Below, piece after piece: positions 23,180-35,219 of a stretch of DNA of 64,000 nucleotides; the first letter of the stretch is position 1; every line of letters begins with the position of its first letter. A model generated the notes under the pieces. That model saw only the letters and a program-made list of their open reading frames with translations. It made no database searches and was not told the DNA's origin. Source of the DNA: Gnetum montanum (lineage: Eukaryota > Streptophyta > Gnetopsida > Gnetales > Gnetaceae); contig MNCI01030115.1 in the NCBI GenBank assembly GCA_015680685.1, positions 286,431 through 350,430 of the forward strand. The letters run 5' to 3'. A program made the translations under genes and the position numbers.

Positions 23180-23411
23180 CCCCAGAACTAATTGAAAACT
23201 CATCCTTGAGTAATCAAAAGTAGGATTGATCTTCTTACAAGATTTTGGGAAGTATGAAACATATTAACTTACAAACAAATAGATTGATTCCTAGACCAAC
23301 TTTGAGTGCTAGATTGTACAATATTACAAAATTGGTGTCTATGAAAACAAAATTAGATACTTTACAAAATTCTAGTAGGTACTCTTAAGTTGTCGAAGAC
23401 AAAGCAAATTC

Positions 23412-26186
23412 TCAGATAGTGCTTGGAGGTGGAGGCTCTTGTGGTGTTGAGGGTCCTTCACTAGGTTTTGTTGCTTGTGGTAGTGGAAGTGGTTGAAGCT
23501 AACCTATGGCTGCTGGAGGAAGCTTGAAAGCATCTAATAGCACTTTCATCTTATCCTCTTTACCACTGGTCATAGGTAGTCCACATGGCTTCATTGATGT
23601 GGGTTGATGTAGGGATATTGCATGGGCATGGCATTGTAGGGAATAACTCCTTGGCATTGACAAACCATGCTATAAATTATTTGCACTCAATGTCAAACAT
23701 CTTCACTAGGTTTTATAGCTCATGGTAGTCATTCATCCTTTTAACTAGGTTCTTAGCCACAAATCACTGGTTACTCTACTCATTAGAACTTCAAGTGTAG
23801 CATTGGCTATCTCCAACTACTACTTAGGCTCCTTGTAATGTTTCAATTTTACCTTGTACAAGGGGTACGAACTAATGACTCTCCAGTTTAGTTCTTGACC
23901 TCCATGTTATAAACATAGCCAAGTTTGCATAATGGAGGTTGGTAAGCTTCATGTACTCTATTATCTCCTCAATTTGCAAATCCTTGAGGTGAATTTCTAC
24001 TTTGTTATACACATTTATCTCATCAAAAATGGGTTGTCACATGTCACCTATTTGTTGGAGTTGTTGGAGGGCCATGCGCATCTTTGTCTTGACTAGTTGA
24101 ATTTCTCTTTCATTTACATCATTAAGAAGCCTAACTTGGTTCCTGTAATGATTCTTGACTTGTTCGAATTTTAGAGCCTTATTCTTCTAGGTGGCTATCT
24201 CAATGGTCATTTTCTAATGAAGTGCTGAAACTTCCTTCATCGAGAGATTCCTATTTTCTACTACTAACCATCTCAAATCTAGGTTCATCTTAGCTAGTTG
24301 TTCATGTTGTTGCCAAACAAATTTGACCATTTGGTCCTTTTGTTGTTCGACATTTTGCAAGTGATGAAGATCTTTGGTGAGGACCAAGTTTTCCTCGCAA
24401 ACTTATGACAAGTCCTTGTTGGTGTTGTAAGCCATAGCTTTTGACAAGGATGTGTCAAATATTGTTACCTCCTTTACATTTTCAACCTCCCTTATTCTAT
24501 GCTAAAGCTATTTGAAAGCTTCATCTCTTGTGATTCCAAGTTGAGAATGACGAGGGTAGAGAGATAGGCTTGTAACGTTGCAACCTTGATAACCAATTGT
24601 TGGTTCTCAATGGTGGCTACTTATAGTTGGACATTTTGCAATGAGAAGTTTATTCTTGGTCTCTAGAAATTACAATTGGGTTGTAATGATTTCATCTAAG
24701 GGATCAAAGATCTCTAAAAGTAGTTGCCTAGATCCAACTAGTCGTTCTAACACTTCTTTGTGTTGGGTAGTGTTCAACCAACCACTCCTTGCTCTTATGG
24801 ATGAATGAAGGTTTTCCATTGCAATAATATCTGGCACAAATCCTACAAGAGGCTTTAGGGCCTATACTACCATGTTAGCCACCACCTCTACTCTTTTCTC
24901 CTATTTTTGGTGCTGCATCACTACAATAGTTGTCCTCTCATCCTCCTTTAAGTGAATTGAGAAGGTTATGACATTCTTACAAATTTCAGGAAATTCCTAT
25001 CCAAGGATGAACACTGTAACTTCTTAAGTAGCAAGATTTATTCTTGCAGGTGATTGATTTCTTTGTGATAAAAAGAATGGGATGGTTTCCTCTAGTGAAT
25101 TGATGCTCCTTATGATCTCATTGAGATGGCTTAAGATTGGATGGTAAACTAATGGTTCCTCTCACCTGTTGATCCTTATTGTTATTGTAACTACTACTCA
25201 TGAAGCTTTTAGAGCCTTTTTATAACTACAAGCATCTTCACTGTGGTTTCTCTTATAGGTGGTGGTGGTGGTGGCCTCTCCTCTTCCTATAGCTTAGCTA
25301 CTACCTTATTTTTCATCATCTCCTACTAGAATGTGGCAAGAGCATGATGAATCACATTAGTAGCATAGTGTGTTGTCTCCTATTTTGCAAAGTTTTCTAA
25401 TTAAGCATGGGAAAGGAAGTGTCTTTATTCCTTTCTTTTTCTTTTTAAAGTGCTTCTCTATCTTCAGATAAATAAGTTGTGGAAGGTTGATAGGGAACTT
25501 TCTACTTGGAGGAGCAGATGCACATATGGAGAAGGTTGTGACCATTCCACCTTTGTGAGTGCATCGTACTCTTTTTAGTCTACTCCATAGCAATGATGGA
25601 CCCACTTGTTTTTGGCTTTTGGATATGCTTGGATCAATATTTTTACAAATGTTGCCTTTGTGTTAAGAAAATTGAGGACCTCCATAATAACCTCAACAAA
25701 GTAGTAGATTCTAATGTGTTTGATCTTGACAAATGCATCCCCTTATCAGTTGTTCTAGAATAGGTAGGTCTCCTCCATATACCATTCTCCACTAGAGGAG
25801 AGAATGATCACATGGGAGACCCTTTTTAATTGAGTGCGGATGTCCTCTAGTGCTAGCTCCAAGAAGGGTCCAAAGTTTAATTCTTGATAAACTTAAGTCT
25901 AAACCTCCTTGGTTTTGATCTTCTTTAGGCATATCTTTGTTAGTGTAACTTCTAGGTTAGGCCTTGGCCTTAAAGCTTCATCCTACCTAGATTGGCTAGT
26001 CTTTGTAGTTGGAATCTGTTAGATAGATTCCACTTTGGGCTCCTTCCAAAGAGATCTTGTTGCATGTGTTGCCTTGGTCTCTTATTCTTGGAGTTATCGT
26101 GGGTGTTGTTGTTGGCCCCTTCCTTGTGGCTACTTCTTCCTAGGCTAGGAAGGTCCTCCTATTGGTGTTCCTCTCTTTGGTATCAT
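23412..26186 (-). pseudogene. M2 long third ORF (coiled-coil protein, broken)
   Basis: Starts ATG at 26186, next to the putative splice acceptor, and ends TGA at 23412, about 925 codons. It is collinear with M4 30735-33580. The N-terminal third has SSGEWYME, a YYFVEVIMEVL helix, CYGVD, and LSHAxLENFAK, in which some residues resemble the end of the plant 'putative plant transposon protein' domain (LPFPSLI..LC). The C-terminal two-thirds are rich in heptads (for example DVNEREIQLVKTKMRMALQQ and IEEIIEYMKLTNLHYANLAM), predicting a coiled coil, and the end is Pro-rich (LPLPQ, PQEPPPPST). Around 30 stops and some shifts. A GGT repeat lies at 25258-25273. An env-like or accessory role is inferred from position only. 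Confidence 0.6.
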
Positions 26187-26249
26187 TTGTGATCACAAAC
26201 ATAACCCTATATTAGTGTTTTAGTTTATAATCCTTAGTTCCTTTGATAC
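26187..26249 (-). other. M2 mini-intron-like segment (63 nt, acceptor lost)
   Basis: Minus strand GAAAG|GTATCAAA, CACTAATAT in branch position, then TGTGATCACAA|ATG: the expected AG is AA. It sits directly before the ORF3 start, as in M4. Confidence 0.5.
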
Positions 26250-26394
26250 CTTTCTCACTATATCGAGTTACACGTAGGTTTGTTTGTGATCTTGGAAGGT
26301 TTATTATTTTAATAATCGACTACTAGAGTTTTCTTGTGAGGTTTAATGCCATTTAGGATGAGTATTTTAATATTATTTGAAGGGTAAACCTTGG

Positions 26395-26830
26395 GGCTCA
26401 CAATTCGCTTATTCATGGCACTGTGGTTTGTGTGCATAAAAATTGATATTGAAGTACATAGTGCCTAAACTTTTTAATGTGTACATCATTGCCATGAGCT
26501 TCTTCTCCATTGTAGTGTATTTTAATTATGCCCTTACAATGATTTTGATTGTAAAATGGATGTATTAAGGACATTTTTGATGATCCAATTGTATAAGCAT
26601 GACCTCCAAGGCATAATTGGATACATCTATCATGATGTGAAAAGGTCTAGACCAATCAAGAGCACATAGAATTAGAGTTTATATGAGCTATTACTTTAAC
26701 TTCTAGAATACTAACACATACTCCTTATTCTAGGTTAAGGATGCATCCTTCTTGGTTAGCTCAACAAATGGCTTAGCAATTTTTAAGAAGTTTTTAATGG
26801 AGCATCGATAGTGAAATAGATTGGGACAGA
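26395..26830 (-). pseudogene. RNase H fragment displaced into M2 spacer
   Basis: Minus strand: a connection segment (NFLKIAKPFVELTKKDAS), MIDVSNYALEVML (the catalytic Asp motif), MEKKLMAMMYTLKSLGTMYF and a partial H-box region, with several stops. It matches P1 13150-13520 and M4 39420-39760. It is flanked by spacer sequence on the 5' side and by the ORF3 leader on the 3' side; RT and integrase are absent. It fits recombination or template switching. Confidence 0.75.
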
Positions 26831-27333
26831 ACCCAGATCATAGATGTAAGAGATCCTTGTGGAATGTGTGATTGAGTTGATTCTAATATTAGTTTATTTA
26901 GAGTCTAGACCAAGTTCATACTTGTAGCAATGGCCTCACATTGATGGGTTTCTCCTTTCATATCATCATTAATCTATAATGACCACAAAGAATGATCATA
27001 ACTCTAGGAGAAGAAGAAAGTAATTAAAGATTTTTAAGGAAGAAAGTTGGACCTTAGTTAAAGGGGTGCCTTCAAGCATGAGTAAAATGTCTTTCCAACC
27101 CTATAACTAGTGCTTATATCCCAAGAGAACTTCAGAGAGGTGTTTTTATTTTTATTTTTTTCAAGAAGCATAGTTTGCAAAGATGTACTTCCTTTTATGG
27201 ATTATAGGAGAAGTGATAATACATTTCATAAGGAGTCATAGGACTCAGGAAGAAAGTTAAGAGGAGAACTCAACAAATCTCCTTAAGGCCACATCCTTTT
27301 TCATTATCACTTAGCCCTTTCCTAGTTCATTGG

Positions 27334-28179
27334 TGATGAGTGATAGAAAATTTCAACACTCAAACATACAACTCAAAGTATTTATGCATGACTAGATCAT
27401 GATCCATGGATGGATAATGTAAGTATACTAGTGAGTTGAATGTAAGTTCATGATTGTTTTCATCCCACTTAGAATTAATGAGATGCAAAACTTATGGTTT
27501 AACTCTTAGTGAGGTACATGATAAAATGATGTTTTTGGCTCTTAAATTTGCTCAGTATGAACAAAGTGAAATGAATGTAAATTCTATCTCTAATTACAAT
27601 AAAAATATAAAGTTATTCTAGCCTATGGTGATAAGTATTCATTCCTAGTTTTCTATACAAATCCTAGCTAATGTAATTATTATTAAGATTACCAAGTAAC
27701 TTTACTATTGAGAAAATTAAGCAAAGTCACTATTCATTTATCAAATAATTACACTTTATGCTTAAAACTAGTAGTAATCATTCCACCTTACTAATACACA
27801 TTAGAATATTAAATGACCTAGAAAATATAAATGATATGGTAAAAGTAAACAACAAAGAAAAGTAAATCTATTCTACATCATATGCTACAATGATGAATTA
27901 CAATCTCGATCTGTATTGCTATTTATGAATTATGTCCAAGAACAATCCACTCAAGTAAGGATGTCATACAACTATAATTTACCACACTATGGGCATTCAC
28001 AACTAACTCTAACTTCAAGAAAATAAACTATAAGAATTTTTCTATGTTGATCAAAAACTTGTTTTTAAAATGATAGTAGGCTTATATTTATAAGCATGAC
28101 CATAGCCCACTATATCATACCTATGAAAATGTATGTTGAGATGCAATATAGTAGTTACTGACTTAAAGGTGTTTCATCA
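27334..28179 (-). repeat. M3 3' LTR
   Basis: Minus strand TGATGAAAC...CTCATCA, 846 bases; TATAAATA near 28085 on the minus strand. Internal landmarks (CACATTA..., GTTACCAAG, GCTACAATGATG in U5) follow the M4 LTR in order but are strongly diverged. It is probably the oldest LTR here. Confidence 0.78.
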
Positions 28180-28389
28180 TATCCCCATGACTAACTAAAA
28201 ACTCATCCTCGATTTTTTTAAGAAAAGGAGGATAGAGTTCATTACAAACTTGTGCAATTACATGGACTCAACATCATGATACATATATACATGAGTAACT
28301 CTACTATGAATGTTGTATATTTGCTTGAGTGGTATTACAAAATTATCATGCAATGCATGATTGATACATGAAAAAAAAAAAAACAAAAA

Positions 28390-29585
28390 TTGATGTAGTA
28401 TCTTCATGCTCCTCGTGAAAGTGTATTCTCCATTAGTCTTCTGCCTTTTTTATCTAGCTTCTAAAATTGGTACTTATTTAGCAATGCTTACAGTTTTTCT
28501 TCTTCAGTTCTAAGATCAAGTATCATCCATACTAATTCAGTGATGTTTGTTGGTATTGGTACTTTTTAGGTACATGGTAGTTGTGGAAACATTTTGGTGC
28601 CCTTGATGTAGCATGTTGTAAATTGTGTTCTTTCTATCTCAAAAGCTCTAGTGATCTTCTATAATTTTTGGTAATCAATCATACTCATGGCTAGATCTAC
28701 TACAGTATATTTTTAGTCCTAGTATCCAGATTTGACTACTTAGAGCTTAGAGTTTGTAATGTGAAGCTTCTATTGTGCATCTTTTCTATTTGTAAATTCT
28801 TTTTTATACATAGAATATACTATAGACACTTGCTACTCTAATACTGTCCTTGGTATACATGCTTTTAATATGGCTAAGTTATCATAATATATATTTGCTA
28901 ACCCCATGTATTTTGTCAAGTCTTCTATCTATAGGTCTTTGTTCTTTAACTAAGCTTGATGAATAAGTAAAAGACTATCTAGGATGGGTTGCCAATCAAG
29001 TGTTTGCTACATGATGGAACTAATTTTGGCTTTAGCCATCAAGATATCTTTATCATTAATTTACTTGTATATGCCCACTTAATCTCTAAAATGTTCCTTG
29101 AGCCTTTTGTGTTTCTTGGCTTCATTTTTCCATGCACTAATTTCAATGACTAATTTCTATCTAACTATGCAGACTTTTTTCATTAACAAGATTCTATTCT
29201 CATAGGCCAATTATCTTATTTCGAGATTAACTCTAGCAAATTGATCTCTTGATTAATGCTTTCTTCAAGTATGTTCTTTTTCTTTTTGATGTCTATCAAC
29301 CTCAAAGTTTTTATAACAATTCTTTTATTTTCTTCCTCTATAGACATCTACTACTAAGGCATTTCACATTGCATTTTATTTCTTCATCTCCTTCTATTTT
29401 TTCTTGACAATTACTTGATTTACTTGCTTATTTCTAAATTTTCAGGGCTCATATATTACAACATGTTCTCTAAGATCTTGGTTTTCAACTCTCAATGTAG
29501 CTAATTACTCTTATAACCTTTGCACTTCACTCTCTATGCATTGTATCCTTATTTCTACCATGGCTAGCTTGCCTTTGATAGATAT
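28390..29585 (-). pseudogene. M3 long ORF3, C-terminal part
   Basis: Minus-strand translation gives HFRD-VGIYK-INDKDILMAKAKI, WQPILDSLLLIHQA and IEDLTKYMGLANIYYDNLAIL, which align with M2 (HYRNQVRLLNDVNEREIQLV...) and M4 (MTEYMELANLRYANLTML). The N-terminal two-thirds are missing, cut by the M4 LTR at 29586. Frame is broken by frequent stops. Confidence 0.6.
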
Positions 29586-30555
29586 TGATGAGTGGCGACT
29601 ATATCCTATGCCAAAACATATGAATTACAAGTGTTCATATGCAATCTAGTCAAATATCACAAAACTTAAGTTCCTAAGTACAATGGTTCTAGGAAATGAA
29701 ATTTAATTGTGAAAATTGTTGTCTTTCCAACTACACTTGTGAAGCTTAGTTGTATGGTAAGTGTAATTGGGGCACATGATTTTGTATTATTTTATATTTT
29801 ATTCAACTACAATTGATAACAAGTTCAAGCTCAATTTATTAACCAATTTAACTAATTTGATTGCTAATTAATAACTAGCTATCCTAACATAAGCATTTGG
29901 TCCCACTTTTCATATACATCCTGAATGCATACAACATTGCTAGGTTACCAAGTGTTAAGTGCTACTAGGAATACCAAGTGCTATATGTTATGCTCTAAGT
30001 AGTCATACTTATGTGTTTAATCTATTTAGCTTAATTAGTTAATTAATTAAAGTCTTACTGATCTTAAATAATAATGTAATTAATGAAAATGATAAATGTT
30101 GAAATAAAACATTATTCTATTCCAAGTGCTACAAGGTTTGATAAAAAGGCTTATCTTTATTGCCATTCACACTAGTGTGCTTAGGTAGATCAGTGTTCGA
30201 ATAAAGATTTGTACACTTTCTAACTCTTGCTATGGGCACTCAAAAAAATATTCTAACTTTCAATTGACAAGACTACAAGAGCTTTGCTACAATTATGACA
30301 AGACATGTCATAAACATGGCAGATGAGTGCATATTTATAGACTTTATTGTGGAGTTGCATCGATAGGGCCTCAAAAATGTAGTAAATTCTATGTTGATGC
30401 ACCCTCATTGATGGGGAAACACCACATGAATGAAGCCGCATCAATGAGGACTCGTTGACGAGGCCATGTTGATAGAAAAACACCATGTGGATGGGGCTGC
30501 ATTGACAAGGATCTGTTGATGGGGCCCATCAATGTGACATTTTGATGCTTCATCG
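29586..30555 (-). repeat. M4 3' LTR
   Basis: 970 bases; on the minus strand starts CGATGAAG (TG mutated to CG) after a TCATGGGGGTA purine tract. U3 (30360-30550) holds repeated TGATGGGGC / GCATCGATAGGG units in both orientations. TATAAATA lies near 30335 on the minus strand, and the AATAAAGAT block near 30135-30210. Confidence 0.85.
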
Positions 30556-30734
30556 TACCCCCATGACTGAATGAAAACTTGTTCTCAAGTTCATTTACAA
30601 AATTGGGAAGGTATGGTATTGTTAACAAACATTTGACATAATAAAACTGAGTGCCTAAGTGTACAGATCAACATCATTACAAAATTTGTGGTGTTCATGA
30701 CATGAAATTGAACACCATGACATGACTACTTAAA

Positions 30735-33580
30735 TTAGATAACACATCCTCTAATGGCATGAAGATGGTTGAGAAAATCAAATAGTTCTAGATGTTCCAA
30801 AGGACCTTCACCAACTTTGGGCATGCATGATGGCTAAGGAGGCTGTGTTTGTCCTACTGTAGCTACTACCTCTCATGGAAGGTGAAAGGCATTTAGTAAT
30901 GCCTTCATCTTCTCCTCCTTGCTCTAGGAATCATTCATAGTTCACACGACATCATCAATGTGGGCTAGAATGGGGATATTTGATGGAAAAGGCATTACTG
31001 GGAACATCTCTTTGATGTTGATGAACAAAGCAGCAAATTGTTTGCATTCGACATCGAACACCTTGACTATGTTTTGCAGCTTATGGTAGTCATTCATTCT
31101 TTTGGTTAGGCTCTCAGTAGCAAATCTCTAATTAGTGTATTTTCCCTTGAGAACCTTGAGTTTAGTATTTGCCACCACAAGCTCTTGCTTGGTGTTCTTG
31201 CGATGCTTGAACTTGATCTCGTACAACAAGTATGAGCTGACCACATGCTTTTCTAGTTTTGACCATGGCCGTTCGGTAGTCAACATAGTTAGGTTTGCAT
31301 ACCGGAGATTGGCAAGCTCCATATATTCAGTCATCTCCTCTATCTACAGCTCCTTCAAGTGAATTTCTACTTTATTATATTGATCAATTTCATTAATGAT
31401 GGACTACCATAATTCACATCCTTGTTAGAGTTAGTCTCATTCACCTTTTTCTTTGTCACTTTAATGTGTTTCTCATTTATTTCCTTCTGTAGGCTAACCT
31501 AGTCTTTGTAGTGATCTTTGAATCTCTCACATTTGAGAGCCTTTAATTTCTAGGTAGCTACATCTATTGCAATCTTTTGGTAAAGGGCATGAACCTCCTC
31601 CATGGAGAGCTTTCTATTCTCGACTATCAATCTCTATAATTTTGTATTTTCTCTGGCTAGTTGCTCTTGCTATTGATGGATAAAATTAATCAATTATTGT
31701 TTATGCACATAAACATTTCATAGGTGATGATTTTCTATGGTTAGTTGTACATTCTCTTGGCAGGTTAGATCTAATGTGTTTTGAATTTTATGCCTGGTGG
31801 CCTTTGCCAAGGATTAGTAGAAGACTGCCATCTCCATTGCACCCTCAACCTCGTTCAACCTGGTGTAAAGCTGTTCAAGAGCTTCATCTCTTGTCAATGC
31901 TAGGTTGAGAAATGCAAGTTTGGCAATGTGGGCTCTCAATTCAGCAACCTTTGTAGCCAATCATTTATACAACTCCTTGGTTGTTTCGAAGTTTCCTTCT
32001 AAAATAATATTATTGCCTCTTGCCTCTAGCAACTCTGACTCAGTTGTAGTTATACTATATGGAAGGTCAAAGACATCCAAAAGTAGTTTCCCAGTTCGTA
32101 CCAATTAGTCCAACAATGTTCATGCTATGCTACACTTATTCTACTAGTTATGGTCCCTATGGACATTTGCATATCTTTAAGTGCAATGACATTTGGTACA
32201 AATGCTGTAGGTGCATTGAGTGTTTCTTGCAGGTGCACCTCAGTTGTTGTTTCTTGTCCCTAGTGTTTCATTATCAATACTATTGACCCTCACCCTCCTC
32301 TAAGTGCCACAATGTTCCTAAAAATATTTGGGAGTTTTTGCTATTTTGAGAAAGATACCATTACCTCTCTAGTGCTTGGATTCAACCTCGTAGACAATTG
32401 CATTTTTTGGGTAGAGAAAATGGATCCACCTTCCCTCATTAGGCTAACTATTTAGGCCACCTCATTTAGGTGACTCATCATGGACTAATACATAGGTGGA
32501 TCTCCACCCTTTGTGCCTACCTATGGCTCTTACTCACTCAAGAGCCATGCTCGATACTCATGCAATCATTGGGATGTTGTAGCGACATTTAACACTATTT
32601 TCTAAGTGGTAGGTGGAGGTGGTGGCTACTACTTCTCTTCTTGAATTGTTGTTGTAGGATTTTTGTCCTTCATCATTTCTACCTATTTAGTGGTCGGAGC
32701 ACTTTGAACAACATCATTAGTGTAGCGGACTATTCCTCCCCTTTGACATAGTTTTTTGATGAGGCATGAGAAAGAGAGTGCCTTTCTTCCACATTCATTC
32801 TCCTTGAACCACTTCTTTATCTCTAGATAGATTAGCTATGGAAGGTAGATGGGGAATCTTCCACTCAGAGCAGCACATGCATGGGTAGAAAAGGCAATGA
32901 TCTTGCTAAGCCTCATTGTGGGATTTAGGTGAAAGGTTGCAATCTTGTAATGGGTTCTTTTTGCTAGTGTAAACATGCCATACTCATTGCGATTGACACC
33001 ATAGCATCATCAAACCCATTCCTTTTTGATAATGTAGTCCACCTAGATTGGAATCTTAGCAAGATTCATCCCAATTTTAGGAAACCCAAGTGCCTCTACA
33101 ATAGCTTACACGAAGTAGTACATTGAAATGTCATTAATCTTGACCATTGAATTAGTTTGCCCATTGTTTCAAAATAAGAATGTATCTTTCATATACCACT
33201 CTCCACTGGAAGTGATAATTGGCCACATGGTAGAGGTCTTTAGTTGTTCTTGTACTTCTTTAGGTGCTTTCTCTAAGAAAGAGGTAAAGTTAAACTCTTG
33301 GAGGACTATTTTCTAGACCCCCCTTAATCTAATTTGATTTAGAAAGGCTTCTATCAAGGTTACCTCAAGGTTTGCTTATTGGGCTGATGCCTCATCCTAG
33401 TGGGAATGTTTTTTTGTTGCCACCTAGTTTAGAATCCAACAAATAGAGTGTACTTCAACCTCTCTCCTAAGAGGTCTTGTGGCATGGGTTGTAATCAATT
33501 CTTCTTGGGCTAATTATTGGCCATTTTTTCCTTAGTTGAGATGATCCTCCTTCCTATGTGCATTTGTCTTTTGGTGCCAT
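30735..33580 (-). pseudogene. M4 long third ORF (coiled-coil protein, broken)
   Basis: Starts ATG at 33580 (MAPKDK), adjoining the splice-acceptor-like TGTAG, and ends at 30735, about 949 codons, the same extent as M2. N-terminal region: FNFTSFLEKAPKEVQEQLK, SSGEWYMKDTFLF, INDISMYYFV, CYGVNRNEYG, then LSFSCLIKKLCQRGG, which resembles the LPFPSLI..LC motif closing the plant transposon protein domain (my recollection, unverified). C-terminal region: long charged heptad-rich segments (31130-32060). The longest open piece, 31334-31128, contains YMELANLRYANL. Position after integrase resembles the env-like ORF of Athila elements, but no signal peptide or transmembrane segment is evident. About 20-30 stops. 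Confidence 0.62.
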
Positions 33581-33642
33581 CTACAGTCACAAGACATTCA
33601 TGGATTAGTAGATATAATGTGCAACTTAAAATTTTTGGATAC
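33581..33642 (-). other. M4 mini-intron-like segment (62 nt, GT-AG)
   Basis: Minus strand ATAAG|GTATCCAA, TACTAATCC in branch position about 25 nt from the end, TGACTGTAG|ATGGCACC. Donor, branch site and acceptor are all intact, and the acceptor is fused to the ORF3 start codon. Confidence 0.65.
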
Positions 33643-35163
33643 CTTATCTTGTCCATTAGTTACAGTTGGCTACAATTGGACCAAGGTAGATTGACTTTTT
33701 TATGAATTAAATTTTTTATTATAAGTGTTATTGAAGCTCGTTGGAAAGGTTTAACTCTTGTAATTTGGTGTTTTAATGATGATTCCTTAGTTAAACCTTT
33801 GTGGGAGTTAGAACAAATGTTGAAAAATTTTCTATTAAAATGGCATGTTTAAGGCCCCCACAACTAAGAGCTTATCTTTGGAAGCTACAATGTCAAAGTA
33901 CATAGTGATTCGGACAAACAATTAGGAAGTTATGGGATCTAGAAGGTTCTAGGCTCTGAAAATTGCAAAAACTTCTTTGGCGTTTGAGAGCAAACATGAA
34001 AATTTCTAAAGAGAGTCACACATATATATAGTATTTTTATGTTGCATTGATAGGGCCACATATATGAGGCCTCATATATGCATGAGCCCCATTGATGGGG
34101 CCCCATTTATGAGGTCCATAAACAAAATTTTGAAATTTGAATATTTCAAAAAAAATACAAGGAATTTTTGAATAAATTTGGGGTCTATGGAGTTCCAAGA
34201 AAGCCAAGAATATGATGAAATCATTGAATAGGATCTTTGTAAGCTCAAAAATTCAAAAATTTGATAGAGATTGTGTGTATTAAAGAAAATACTTAAAGTA
34301 GCACACATTCGGATGCAAAAGATGGGTGCATGAAAGATTTTGATTACAAAAATACCTAAGGATAAGGTGCTTAACGAACCCAACCAAGAGATATGCAAGT
34401 CTGTCCTCCCCATAGTAGGAACATGCCCTATTTGCCCTTACATAATCTCAACATAAGGAGTATGTGGGCCCCATAGGTGATTAATGATTTATGAAAGTTA
34501 AGGACCAAGACCTAAAAGGTTCTACCAAAGAATTCAAGTACATCAAACAAATACAAGAACATGGACACTAGTAGTGAGGTGAGTAATGGGAAACATGAAT
34601 GGATGATGGAGAAGGTGAAATGGAGTTTTGAATTGAGGTCATAAGAAGCCCCTTGTGAAAGTGACCTTAGAAGATCCATCCTTAGTCCAAACCAAAACCA
34701 ACCACTTTCAATGACTTTGCATTGTCATTCCAAGATTGATCCAATCCCTTGAGACATAATAGTGCTACCACAGAATAACCAACATTCGTTAAAGAGAAGA
34801 AAAGAGAAGCAAGAAGTGAGAGAGGGCCTTAGTTAGAGGGGACCTTTAGGCATGGGTAGCATGTATTTCTAGCCCCATAACTAGTGCTTATAGTCATTTA
34901 TTTTTCTAAGGGATGTGCTTTGAATTCCCATCATGTTTTTTTTTATAAAATTTTTTGTTATTATTTTTTAAAATAATTTTTGGATGGGAAGCACACCATG
35001 CAAAGACTTATTTAACTTATTATTTATGGTCAACACAGAATGGTAAGAAATCCATGAAAAACACTCATGCACCCAAGTAAGTGGAAGAGTACAAAGAGTA
35101 TTGAATCCCCTTGAAGTCACACCTTAAGCAAACCTTTGAATCTTTTCTAATTCTAGAAACCAC
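33643..35163 (-). other. M4 spacer upstream of ORF3, with LTR-like fragment
   Basis: 33900-34135 resembles a U3/R piece of an M4-type LTR: a TATA-like run, then TTGCATTGATAGGGCC and CCCCATTGATGGGG. 34320-34935 is collinear with P1 spacer 15690-16290 in reverse (CCCAACCAAGAGATATGCAAG, GTGGGCCCCAT, CTTAGTTAGAGGGGACC). A GGGGGCC motif lies at 33850-33856. No coding sequence was seen. The stretch ends at the N gap. Confidence 0.55.
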
Positions 35164-35219
35164 NNNNNNNNNNNNNNNNNNNNNNNNNNNNNNNNNNNNN
35201 NNNNNNNNNNNNNNNNNNN
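35164..35219. other. Assembly gap, 56 N (plus 2 N at 35265-35266)
   Basis: Short N run between M4 spacer and unrelated AT-rich sequence; two further N at 35265-35266. The insertion boundary of the foreign DNA lies at or inside this gap. Confidence 0.95.

Larger units (their letters stand above)
23180..27333 (-). mobile_element. M2: rearranged minus-strand element with long ORF3
   Basis: Reading the minus strand: 3'-spacer sequence (27333-26835, collinear with P1 about 15480-16040), an out-of-place RNase H fragment (26830-26395), mini-intron-like segment (26249-26187), long third ORF (26186-23412), about 230 bases of spacer and the purine tract at the LTR 23179-22313. Gag, protease, RT and integrase are missing. 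The order spacer then RNase H is not a normal gene order, so at least one rearrangement occurred. Confidence 0.65.
27334..29585 (-). mobile_element. M3: 3' fragment of a minus-strand element (LTR plus partial ORF3)
   Basis: 3' LTR 28179-27334, purine tract (TCATGGGGATA, 28189-28179 side), spacer, and the C-terminal part of the long ORF3 up to 29585, where the M4 LTR begins. No primer site lies next to either LTR boundary. The rest of M3 upstream is not found beyond M4, whose far LTR is truncated at 44942. Confidence 0.7.

Noticed and set aside
25992-26192. Plus-strand Leu/Trp-rich ORF
   Set aside because: Antisense to the start of the M2 long ORF3 and not conserved at the matching place in M4.
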